Origin: Tetradesmus obliquus
Lineage: Eukaryota; Chlorophyta; Chlorophyceae; Sphaeropleales; Scenedesmaceae
NCBI GenBank assembly: GCA_030272155.1
Contig: CP126191.1
Location: 10,597,001-10,661,000 of the forward strand
DNA length: 64,000 nt
Direction: 5' to 3'
Shown: piece after piece, positions 42,502-53,500 of the stretch
How positions within the stretch are numbered: the stretch's first letter is position 1
Layout of the letters: each line of letters begins with the position of its first letter
Notes under the pieces: generated by a model
Seen by the model: only the letters and a program-made list of their open reading frames with translations
The model's database searches: none
Told to the model about the DNA's origin: nothing
Translations under genes and position numbers: made by a program

Positions 42502-44014
42502 ATGCGGCTGGCGTGTGGACATAGCAGCCCGCCGCAGCTGCTGGCGCCCAGGCACTACACAGCAAGGCCAGCTGTAGCAGCAGCACCACCAGCAGTGCTG
42601 AGCAGTAGCAGGTCTTGGGTACGCTGCCGTGCCACCACAGACCTAGCAAAGTTTGCAGACAAGTCATACCTTGACAAGGCAGCAAAGCGCTTCAAGCTAG
42701 GTGAGGCGCTTGGCCACACATACAGGTCCACATGCCAGCTGTAGTGCCTGCAACCCACACGTGGTGCTGAGCTCCAGCAACAAATTGCCCACATACAAAC
42801 CCTGCAGCATCCACCAGCAGCGCTGTCTGTCCATGTCTTTGGATGTGTGAGGCGCATGGCAGTGCTCGGACGTCGACACGCGTATGCCAGCTGTAGTGCA
42901 TGCAAGGAGATCAAGTCATGCATCTCTTTGCCGACTGCACGTATGTCTCATCCTACAGCATCACACAACTCAGCTGTTTGGTCCCTTTGGTTGGCATTTA
43001 TACAGTTTAGAATATAGCATAACTTTTATTGCGCATTGCAGGGCGTGAGCAGGGCCTTGAGGAGGACTTCCTGGTGGCAGTGGAGCTGGGCGCCACCAGC
43101 AGGGAGCAGCTGAGCGATGCGCAGCTGGAGTATGTCGACAAGATCAAGGACAAGCTGGTGCAGGTGGGAATTGGCAGCTGCTGATGGGGCGGCGGCAGCA
43201 GCAGCAGCAGGTGTCAAGTGATAGCTGTGGGTTCATGCGGAGCTGATGCACAGCAGTTGAGCGGCGTTTGCCAGGCAACCAGTGCAATGCGTGGAAACTA
43301 AAATTGGGTTGACAGGCCCGAAAAGGACTGAACTGAGTATGTTGACAAGATCAAAGAGAAGCTGGTCAAGGTGGGGCCTTCAAGCACGCTGCTGATGGGG
43401 CGGCAGCAGCAGCAGCAGCAGCAAGTGCCGTCTGACATCCTTCAATGCATGCGGAGCGGATATGCACAGCAGCTGAGCTGCGGTTGCCAGGCCACCAGTG
43501 CAGTGCAGGCAAACTCACCGCGGGTTGACAGGCTTGCCTCTGGGCTCAACTGGTGGCCGTGAGCACTGCCTGCTGCCCAGCTTTTGCTCAGCACACACAC
43601 GACATTGCAGTTGTCAGCAGCACCTGCGATTGGGGGAGATAATGTGTATTGCCTGTCATGAAAGCACAGACGTGATCAGCGTGCAGCTGAGCTTGCAGCT
43701 GAGCTCTCAACAACACAGAGCGCTTGCAGATTCTGCCCATGCTGTGCATGCTCACCAGCTGTGCCTATGAACCCGATGCACTGACGCTGTGTGTGATCAC
43801 GCGCGGCGCTGCGCCGGGCTGTGCTGTGCAGCGCGCTGCTGAGCTGTCAGCGGAGGAGGCTGAGCGCAAGAAGCGGGAGGCGGCCTACATGGAGGCGGGC
43901 AAGATGGTGCGTAGCAGCGGCGGCAGCAGCAGCAGAAGCAGCAGCGGCGGCGGCAAGCAGAACATCAGCAAGCATGACAGCAGAGGGGACAGCAGCAAGA
44001 GCCAGCAGCAGAGT

Positions 44015-44053
<39 letters not shown>

Positions 44054-45497
44054 CTTGAAGTAGTGGCATAAGTTCACTGCTCACAGCACCGTCAGCAACA
44101 TCTGCCCATCAGCACGAATAGCTGGCATGAGCAGGAAAGTGTCCTCTTTTGTACCCTGCCTTGTATCTGTCTGCAAGCGCTTCACAGCGCTTGCCTCGTC
44201 CTGCAGCCAACCCTGCTTGTTGCTGCTCCTCGCCTGCAGGCCTACGAGCGCGGGCAGTACAGCGACTCTGTGACCTTTCTAGAGAGGGCTGTGGAGCAGT
44301 CGGGCAAGGCCAGCGTGCTGGGCGGGGAGGCCATGATGTGGCTGGCACTGGCATACCAGGTGCGGCCTAAAGCAATATGGTTCCGTGTGGGGCGTGGGGT
44401 TTCTGCTTGGCTTGCCTTGTGCAGGCCATGCTGTGGCTGGTGCTGGCCTACCAGGTGGGACACGGAGTGGGGTTGTGTGGGGCCCAAGCTCGTGATTAGC
44501 TTGCTTTAAGGCTTGCTTTGTGCTGGGCGGGGAAGCCCCGATGTGGCTGGCACTGGCCTACCAGGTGCGGCCAAGGTTGTCTTTGCCTTGCCTTGCCCAG
44601 CAATGTATGGTCTGCAGCCAAGGCTGCAGCCAACGCTGCAGCATGCGCATGTCACGCTACGTACAAGAGTGCCGCGCGAGCAGTATTTTAGAGTGCTGTA
44701 GTAGCTGCTGCAGCAGAAGGCTCCTCTGCTGTGGTTGCAGTCCCAGAGCAGTCACTGTGGTGGCATGTGTGTTTTCCTTCCAGAGGCTCCCGACCCTGCT
44801 TTGTGACCCTTTGTTCTTTCCTGCCATGGCGTGCAGGCCACTGGGCGGGAAAAGGACTGCATCGACACCTATAAGTGGCTGGAGGACAACCACCCCATTC
44901 CCAAGATCAAGAAGCAGGTACGGTGGCGGCATGCTTATATCATGTTATCACCACCAGCAGCAGCTGCTAGAGCATGAGCACGTGACGTACAGACGCACAG
45001 TCCTACAGTGTGAGCTGCAGGATGGCATGATTGGCACACGTAGCATCACTGTATAGTGCATGTTGTTGCTGCTGCTGCGTCTCACTGTTGCTGCTGCTGC
45101 TGCGTCTCATCGCTGCTGCTGCGCCTCACTGCTGCTGCTGCTGGTGCTGCTGCTGCTGCTGCCGCCAGGCTGCTGACCTGCGCTACATCATGGAGGCTCC
45201 CAAGCTGGAGCTGTCGCCTGAGGAGCGCGTGACCATCCCGCTGCTCAACAGCGAAGAAAGCTGGGTCAAGAAGGGGTGAGCGGCGGGGCCTGACAGCGGG
45301 GTGTGCTGCTGCTGCTGCTGCTGCTGCCGCCGCCATTGTTGTTGCTGCTCACACATCACCACGTGATGCTCGCATACGTCACGCATGCTTGTGCAGTGCC
45401 ATCATCAGCATGGAACATAGGCTATCTTGCTGCTGCTGCTGCAGATGATGATGACTGATTTCCTGGCTAGGACCAATCACTTTTACTGCACCCCATG

Positions 45498-45542
<45 letters not shown>

Positions 45543-45772
45543 GCAGGCGCAACAAGTCGTACACGCCCAAGTACAACGCCGCAGCAGCCGCGCCTCAGAA
45601 GAAGAGCAAGAGCTACTGGGACAGCGTGGACTGGGATGCGCCACTAAACAACATAGTGCCTGACAAGTGGTATGTACGGGTGGCCTGGGTGGTGCTGCTG
45701 GTGGGTATGACGGTGTATGCCAACTGGCAGTACGGCGGGGGCGGCAGCGGCAGCTTGGGAGGCGGCAGCTGA
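42502..45772 (+). CDS. TPR-containing membrane protein, probably chloroplast
   Basis: Seven exons: 42502-42700, 43042-43163, 43832-43906, 44240-44359, 44837-44917, 45169-45275, 45547-45772; about 309 residues. The first roughly 45 residues are Ala/Ser/Arg/Pro-rich and end in SWVRCRATT, which resembles a chloroplast transit peptide with a VRC-A cleavage site. EEAERKKREAAYMEAGKMAY and the following region form one or two TPR helices (ERGQYSDSVTFLERAVEQSG; WLALAYQATGREKDCIDTYK). A conserved EAPKLELSPEERVTIPLL block follows. A single C-terminal membrane helix (WYVRVAWVVLLVGMTVYANW) precedes a Gly/Ser tail. I recall an uncharacterised conserved plant/algal plastid protein with the same order of elements, but function is unknown. 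Each splice junction fits phase. Confidence 0.7.
43328..43422 (+). repeat. Copy of the exon 2 end with donor (TPR gene)
   Basis: GAGTATGTTGACAAGATCAA AGAGAAGCTGGTCAAG then GTGGGG repeats the exon 2 end (encoding EYVDKIKDKLVQ, real end 43163) about 208 bases downstream. The following intron sequence (CTGCTGATGGGGCGGC then CAG units) is duplicated too. Confidence 0.92.
44018..44052 (+). repeat. (CAG)n run in TPR gene intron 3
   Basis: About 11 uninterrupted CAG units in gene sense. Confidence 0.9.
44418..44580 (+). repeat. Two copies of the exon 4 end with donor (TPR gene)
   Basis: The exon 4 end (TGGCTGGCACTGGCATACCA G then GTGCGG, ending 44359) recurs at about 44435-44459 and at 44521-44569. 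The second copy includes GTGCTGGGCGGGGAAGCC and a GTGCGG donor. Confidence 0.92.
45060..45170 (+). repeat. CTG-rich tandem in TPR gene intron 5
   Basis: Several GCTGCTGCTGCGTCTCA[C/T]TG units lead into (CTG)n and the CCGCCAG acceptor of exon 6. Confidence 0.8.
45501..45543 (+). repeat. (CTG)n run at TPR gene intron 6 acceptor
   Basis: About 13 CTG units end in CCGCAG, the exon 7 acceptor. Confidence 0.9.
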
Positions 45773-47060
45773 CACAGTGCGTGTGTTTGTTTTGTGTGTG
45801 TGTGTCCTAGTGTGACTGTGTGTCTTGAAACTCTTCTTGTGTCTCCATGGTGTGTCAGCTGCATGGTGGCAGCTGACACACTGTGCATCTGTGTGTTTAA
45901 TTATCCAAATTATCCTTGTGTCTCCATGGTGTGAGCTGCAAGGGTGTGAGTTTGGTTATGCCAGGTGATGGCCAGTGCCACAGGTTGCACAGCAAGGGGC
46001 GGGGCGTGGCCGCAGAAGTCTGCTGCTGAGTGACACATGTGCTGAGTGAGACCAGTGGGTTCAGCGGTGTGTGACGTATTGTCTGGCGAGCATGCCACTG
46101 GCGCGCATGGCCTGGGATTGTCTCCAAAGCAAACGTGGCCAGCATAAATTGGGCTCAACTTCTGATCAGTGGCAGGGATGCCAGACTGCCGGACGTGTGT
46201 CACTGTCTGTCACTTGTCAGCCTTGCTGGTGCTTGTCTGGTTTGAGAGTGAGCTGTTGCCATGGCATGGCCATGCTCCATGCAGCAGTGCTGTGCACACA
46301 GACAGCACACACATTTGTAGTGGGCTGCACCATCTGGAGTGCCACTGCAAAATGTACAGCATCACTAACTGCAAATACCAGGTTTTGTACTGCCAGTGTG
46401 TGCTGTTGTTTGTGGCCCACTGCCTGCGGCAGGAAGTACATGGTGCACCGAGGGTTGAGACAGGACTGTTTGTCTGCGTAAATGGTGCGAGCATCCAGTG
46501 CACGCATGTGCATTTGCTCCACCAGGTGGGTGCTCCGGCCAGGGCATCAACTACCGTGTATTTTGGTGTCTTGATGCCTGGCCGCCCTACAAAACCGTTT
46601 GTCATTCAACGTGCAGCTGCGGCCACTGCCGCGTCCACTGCGACGCGTATTATCACGTATCACAGTCGATGTTGTTTGTGATCAGGCATGAGCGCATGTG
46701 ACGCCAGGTCCTTGCTATTATGCTGCTGCTTCTCTGCCAGCGCACCCTGCATATGGATGGTATGCTGTGCAGTAGGCAGCATGCATGACCCAATCGCACA
46801 TTATGCAGGCCCTACGCTACGGAGGGCCCAGCCACATGCTGCGCAGGGCTTGCAATGTATGACCTGCATGCTCCTTATAACTCTTTAATACATGCTGCGT
46901 AAGGGTAGCGTCTCTAAACCACTCCTGGTGCAGTCAACTTGTATCTCCAAAGTTTGGGCTACATACTGTGATACTACCAGCTTGAAAAGGCAGAATCGAG
47001 TTGTTAAACAACCCACTTCTGTGCAAGACGTCTCGGGGAGCGTTGCTCGCCGCCTCAACT
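45773..47060. other. Intergenic region, no gene recognised
   Basis: Contains the TPR gene 3' UTR with the hairpin, and TG-rich sequence in which GTGTCTCCATGGTGTG occurs twice (about 45839 and 45917). Nothing coding is convincing. Confidence 0.35.
45851..45880 (+). terminator. Perfect 12-bp hairpin in TPR gene 3' UTR
   Basis: TGTGTCAGCTGC, a six-base loop (ATGGTG), then GCAGCTGACACA: a perfect stem-loop 79 bases after the stop codon. The right arm repeats the sequence around the stop codon itself (GGCAGCTGACACAGTG, 45764-45779), so it likely arose by duplication. A role in 3' end formation or mRNA stability is possible but unproven; 'terminator' is only the nearest category. Confidence 0.4.
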
Positions 47061-47381
47061 ATGGAACCGGCAGCTGCTGTTGCCGAGCACAAGGCGCGCT
47101 GCAAGCAGTGCATGCACTGCTCAAACGAACTTCCCGCTGAAATTCCGAGGAGATTAGCACAGTATGCACACCATATTTGCCTCGAAATAAACCAACCACA
47201 ACCATTATTTCATCCAATCTTTCAATATTTTACACTGGCTTCACTGCAGGCGCCCTCCCTGCGGATGACTGATGGTGTGCTTACAGCTGAAGCCGTCGCG
47301 GACGAAGATAAGAGTTTGAAACTGCAAAAAGAACATATTTGGTTAAATCCTGCGCTCATGTATGACAAGAGACGCCTTTGA
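47061..47381 (+). CDS. Possible small hypothetical protein with CxxCxxC motif
   Basis: An uninterrupted frame of 106 residues begins MEPAAAVAEHKARCKQCMHC. The N-terminal third has a CKQCMHC cluster that could bind a metal and reads like real coding sequence. The middle (HHICLEINQPQPLFHPIFQY) looks intronic, and a CACTGCAG acceptor-like site precedes the C-terminal part (LRMTDGVLTAEAVADEDKS). It could be one small gene or two exons of a larger one ending before 47680. No family recognised. Confidence 0.25.
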   Translation: MEPAAAVAEHKARCKQCMHCSNELPAEIPRRLAQYAHHICLEINQPQPLFHPIFQYFTLASLQAPSLRMTDGVLTAEAVADEDKSLKLQKEHIWLNPALMYDKRRL

Positions 47382-47679
47382 TGTACACCGGGCGGTGTTA
47401 CCAGCAGTGGTAGTGCAGCCGTGCCCAACGCTTGTGATGAACCTGAAGCTTGCAACGTCGGCTACTGCACGTCGAGCTTCTACGATCAAAAATATTGATT
47501 TGTTTAAGCTGCAACCGACTTCGTGGGCTTCAAAGACTGTGTCTGGACCTGCGTAAAAGGGGCTCGACTGCTTGTTCGCATGCTCAACCCCAGCCGAACT
47601 TATTGACACAGTGACATGCTATTACAGAACGACTGCGGTGCTCTGTTGCTGTACACCGCGGTGGTTGCTAATTGACAGC

Positions 47680-49914
47680 ATGAGACACAAAACGCTCAGG
47701 TTGCTGGGCATCCATGTCGCTTACGCAGTGCTGTTGTTGGTTACTTTGCTGGGGTCAACGGTGGTCTCTGGCATCGGTGAGTGGCAGGCAGAGGCAGCGG
47801 CACGGCGCGTGTCTCAGCATGCCCCTGCCTTGCTGCTGGTCGACAGCTGCCAGCACTGCTGCTGCGTTAGGGACCTGATGATATCAAACAGCGACATGAC
47901 AGGCTGACGCGATTCTAGCAGCAGCACCAGCAGCAGCAACAGCACAGCAGCAGCAGCTTTGTACTCTGGCAGGCAGCACACAGCAGGACAACAACTTCCC
48001 AGTAGATCAACAGTGGCAGTGGTAGACAGATAAACAGAGGTCATTCTTGAGGGGCCTACTACTTTCAACCTTCCTTGTCTTGCAGGCTGTCATCAGCTGA
48101 GGCGACAGCGCCACAGCAACAGCAGAGAAGCAGCAGCAGCGCAAGCAGTGCCACCAGCAGCAGCATCGCTTCCAATCACTGCCACCACCACCACCACCAC
48201 CACCAGCAGCAGCAGCCGCAGCAGCAGCAGGAGCAGCACAGTCGTGCGCTTGCGTGCCCTGCTGGCGCAGGCGGCATGCTCGCCGTACTGCGCGCCAGGG
48301 TCGTGCTCCATGGACCAGGCCGGCATGATGACATGCTTGCGCTGCATCAGCAACCTGCAGGCGCTGCTGGACGGCGACTGTGGTGGGTGGCGCTGAGCGC
48401 GCATGTGACAGCCGCAGCAGCGGTTGCTGGGCAGCAGTTGCCTGCCGTTTTGTGACAGCTGCAGCAGTTGCTGTCGGCCTGTGGTACCCGCAGCATTTGC
48501 TGTACAGCAGTTGCTGTCAGTCTGTCACAGCAGCAGCAGTTGCTGTTAGTCTGCGACAGCAGCAGCAGTAGCTGTCAGTCTGTGACAGCGGCAGCAGTAG
48601 CTGTCAGTCTGTGCCAGCAGCAGCAGTTGCTGTCAGTCTGTGACAGCAGCAGCAGTAGCTGTCAGTCTGTGACAGCGGCAGCAGTAGCTGTCAGTCTGTG
48701 CCAGCAGCAGCAGTTGCTGTCGGTCTGCGACAGCAGCAGCAATTGCTGGGCAGCGGTCAAGTCGCCCTGCAGAAGAGATGCAGACGCTGGTCTGCAAGCA
48801 GGCAGTTGCAGCGTGAGGCATGTTGAGTGAGCTAGCACGCGTGCTGCACCCTGTCTTGTCGTGGCGTAGCGTACACATAGGTCCGTCATCTTACATTGGT
48901 CTGTCCCACTGCTCGTACACTAACCAGCACATGTACTGCCTTCAAGCTGTACATTGTTATTTTTGCTCACCCTCTATGCCGAAACTGCCGGTCACAGGTT
49001 ATGTGAGCCCTTCCTCTGCAAGATGCTGCTTGCATCCACCTCACGTGGCTGCAGGCTGCAGGCCGTTGTCACTGCTAGGCATTATAGCACACAAGCTGAC
49101 AACTGCGGCGAGTTGTGCATACATTGTGGGAAGAAACCACTGAAACATCGCATGTGTGTCACTTTCGCTGCAGGCTGCAGGCCGGGCAGGTATCTGGTCA
49201 ACAGCGGCGGCAGCCTCACCTGCCAGCTGTGCCCCAGGGGCAGCTGGTGTCCAGGCGGCAGCGCTGCTGCTGGCCCAGTCACGCGGCCCTGCTCACTTGA
49301 TGGCAGCATGACCACGGCCAGAAGCGGCGGCGCACAACAGGCGGACTGCGGTGAGAGGCAATTGGCTGGTCTAGGAGATTTATTTGGAGATGTGGTGTGT
49401 TGGAAGCATCTTCCAGCACAGACAGCAGCTGCCTGCTGGTTGGGGTATCTGGACATGTCGTGTGTTGGGTTGTGTGCATGCCTTTTGTGTATCAGTTACA
49501 CTCCTGTGCACGGCAAAAGCACATGGTGACTGACCTGCAACCACAGCAGCTGTCAAGCTATCTTGATATTGTTGTAACCGTAACCCCTGCGTCTGGTCCT
49601 GCTGCTGTACTGTCACGACCTTACTTGGCACACAACAGTGAACAGCCCGGGATACTACTACATAGCAGCAACGAGCTCAGCAGCGCCCTGCCCCGCCAAC
49701 ACCTACTCAGTGGGCCTGCGCTACCAGCCAGCCTGCACCAGCTGCGCGGGCGGCTTCATGACAGACCCCAATGCACTGCCAGCGCCAGGCAGCCTCTTCA
49801 CTAGCGGCGAAGCCTGCAGTAAGTGTGCGCTGCTGGTGCATGCACAGTAGGCCATTTGAAGGTGTCCAGCAGTTGCGCTTGCAGGTGCTGCGGTGCCCTT
49901 GCACAGATATGCTT

Positions 49915-49945
<31 letters not shown>

Positions 49946-50355
49946 TAGCCCTGCATGGCTTCATGACAGACCCAAACGCCCTGCCAGCCCCTGGCAGCCT
50001 CTTCGCCAGCGGGGAAGCCTGCAGTGACTGTGCGCTGCTGGTGCATGCAGTGTGGGCGTTTGAGGGGTTCCAGCACTTGAGCCTGCGGATGCTGCGGTGC
50101 CCTTGTACAGGGCATACATAGAAGCAGCAGCAGCAGCAGCAGCAGCAGCGTAGCTCTGCATGGCTTCATGATAGACCCCAACGCACTGCCAGCAGCCCCA
50201 GGCAGCCTCTTCGCCAGCGGGGATGCCTGCAGTGAGTGCACACTTTTTTTCGGCGCAGGCACTGCAGCGGCAGTGAACATGCAGCGCAGGCCATCCAAAG
50301 GTTCCAGCGCTTGCAGATGCCGCGGCGTTGCTGCAAGCCGTTGCACAGGACCTGT

Positions 50356-50393
<38 letters not shown>

Positions 50394-50541
50394 GCAGCGC
50401 TGCATGTTGAATTTGAGAAGAGCTGGGCAGTGCATAGCATCAACTCCTGCTTTATTTGACTAACCAGCGATGCCTTCAGGCTTACTCAGCAGGCTGCAGC
50501 TGCTCTCGTAGCAATGGTATGCTTATAAGTATAGCTGACCC

Positions 50542-50594
<53 letters not shown>

Positions 50595-53500
50595 CTGCAG
50601 AGCTGAAGCCGGGCTTCTTCATGCGCTCGCTTAGCGTGCCCCTGGCAGTGCCCTGCCCCAACGGCAGCTACAACGCCGGCAACAACCGCGTGTATGGCTG
50701 CACAAAGTGTGCCGCAGACCATGTCACGACTGACGGCCCACAGAAAACGTCAGCAGCTGACTGTAGGAGTGAGTGCCTGGACCATTGCTTTCAGCAAGTG
50801 ATGCCAGCCCAAACTGTGCTTGATAGCCCGTGCATTGCACAACCAGTGCCCTCACGTACTATCACTTTGGAGCTGCATGCACTGATGTGTGGGCACTGTT
50901 TCCTCACTGAGTGCTGCACTGTTGCCAAATGCTGCTGCTTGCTGCGCCATTCTCTGTTCGCTGTGCAGTTCTGGAGCGCGGCTACGAGGCCAAAACAGTT
51001 GCCGGCAGCGGCGAGATAACAGAGGCGCAGCCGTGCCGGTTGAACGCCTGGTGCCCCGGCAACGTGGCTGCCCCAGGCTGGACAAAGTGCCCTGCCAAGA
51101 AGTGGACCAGAGCAGCAGGCAGCTACTCGGAGCAGCAGTGCCGTGAGTATGCTGTCTCTTGCTGCTGCCGCACACACGTGCACAATCTCTTTTCAACAAA
51201 CAGCCGAAGCATGTAAAGTTGTGTCTATGTTGCTGTGGCCAGGGACTGTACTTGGCTGTGCTATGCGCTGTTGAACATGTTACAGATGAGAACAATTATG
51301 ATTCTCAGTATGATACTGATCAAGCTGTCACACTGCTGCCGCTGTCTGCCTGTCTGCCTCCCTTTCTGCCTGCCAGTTGTACCGCCGGGTTACTACCTAC
51401 CGGATGGTGGCGGCGACATCCAGCAGTGCGCCACCGGAGCTAATGGCACTTACAAGGCAGGCTGGGGCCCAGCAAGAGGTGAGCAATGAAGCCTGTAGTC
51501 TAACCAGATAAACTCTGCACCCACATCAAGTGCGCGCATTACAGGGTATTCAACAGTAGCCCATGCTGCAGTTGTGTTGCGCTGTTCATGCACGTTGTTG
51601 CACAAACACCACCTGTGCCAAATCAGAACTGGCACGCCAGGCTGAGGCTGGTGCAATCACAACGCATGATGCTCTGCAATCGCCAGTTTGAAACCCCAGA
51701 GTGCTGCCGCACAGCTTTGATCTCACACCCAGCTGATATGCTTGTGCCTTTTGACACTGTCTGAACCTGCTGCCTGCAGCCTGCACGCTGTGCAACTCCA
51801 GCATTCCCTACAGCATCCTCCCAGTGCCTCTCTGCCGTCGTTCTTGAAACATCCGGACAACAACATCCGCCAATTCCTGCCCAACGCCTGCAGCCTGCAT
51901 GCCTTGCGTCTCAGGCATCTTCTGCTGCATCTTCACAGTCCCTCCACTCTGTCACACACTCTGTTATGACATAACACCGACACTGATCTGCTGTGTCTAC
52001 TTGCTGCCTGCAGCCTGCACGCCGTGTGGCTCTGGCATCTTCTCAGGCGGCAACGGCAGCGCTGACGTGTTCGACCCTGACACACAGACCACCGTCACGA
52101 CAGCACTCGCTGTCAACGCCAGCGCATGCTGTGAGTTGCGCCCGGCTTAGCATGGCAGCATCATTGCAAGCTTGCCAGCATTCTGATGCCTCACAGCGGA
52201 GCTTGCATTGTACATGGGTGCTGCTTTGCCGCTTGCATCCGTCTTGCTGCTTAATTAACGTAGTAACATGCAGCTGCCCAACTGAGCTTGCTGCCCCACC
52301 AGGGTTGATGCGTGCCCTGGGGTCGACTGTCGTGCACTCCTCGCTGCTGTTCTGGGCCGCAGTCGTGCACCCAGGCATGCCCATGCAGCGCGCACTGCAG
52401 CCGCTGCACTGCGCTTGCAGCCCCAGATGTTTAGCAAATACGGATCTGAGCGCGCACCCGCCTGCTCTGTTTGTCCTGCCGCAGTCGTGTATCCCGGCAT
52501 GGGCATGCAGCGAGCTCTCAAGATGGTCAAGGACTACTACGGCTGCTCCCAGCTCTAGGGCCTTTTTCACCCAATTCATTTTTAGATCTAAGATGTACCC
52601 CTGTTTGTCCTGCCGCAGTCGTGTATCTCAGCATGGGCATGCAGCGAGCTCTCAAGATGGTCAAGGACTACTATGATACTTGCAGCTCTAGGGCCTGTTT
52701 ATACTTGATTCATGCTGAATCTAAGTATGCATCCCTGCCTGTTTTGCTGCAGTCGTGTACCCAGGCATGGGCATGCAGCGAGCCCTGAAGATGGTCAAGG
52801 ACTACTACGGCTACGCAGGCAGCGTCTGCAGGCGCAACACAGGCATCAACAGCGGCAGCAACTTTGGCCGCACCAGCGTCATGCGTGGCCTAGTGGTGGC
52901 GCCATGCATGCGCTGCGCTGGTGTGCCGTACGGGGCCTACAACGAGACAGGCGGCTATACTGGGTGTGGTGAGTGCTTTTCTCCAGTCTTCCCTGCACAC
53001 CTTTGGTTGCAAATGACTTGAGAGATCTGTTGTGTGCCGTACGAGGGCCTATGATGCGACAGGCAGCTATACTGGCTGCGGTGAGTGTATATCTGCTGCC
53101 ATCCCGGCACATTTTTCTGGCGGCAATGACTCTCCTGCAGTAATGCGCACAGCACTGCGGATAAGAATTGAGCTGCTATTGACCTTGACACTCAAACAGC
53201 CACCTCACTGCCGCCGCCGCCGCTGCCACTGCTGCCGCTCTGTCTGTCGCCGCAGCACTACCAGAGGGATATGCCGCGGTCAGTGTCGGTGGCAGCATCA
53301 TCTACACCACCACTGCCTTCTCATGGGCTCGCGTGCGCACTGTCACGCCCTGCCCCAAGGGCTGGTGGTGTGTTGGCGGGGACCCCTCCCGCAATGCAAC
53401 AGCCAAGCCAGTGCAGTGCCCTGACGGCTTGACAACAGCAGCAGCAGGCGCCATCAGTGCGGCAGCGTGCACGTCCTCAAGTGGGTGGCTCTGCAATTTT

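Noticed and set aside
48468-48830. Regularly spaced repeat array resembling a CRISPR
   Set aside because: Units are contiguous variants of one another with no unique spacers, in a eukaryotic intron; it is a minisatellite.
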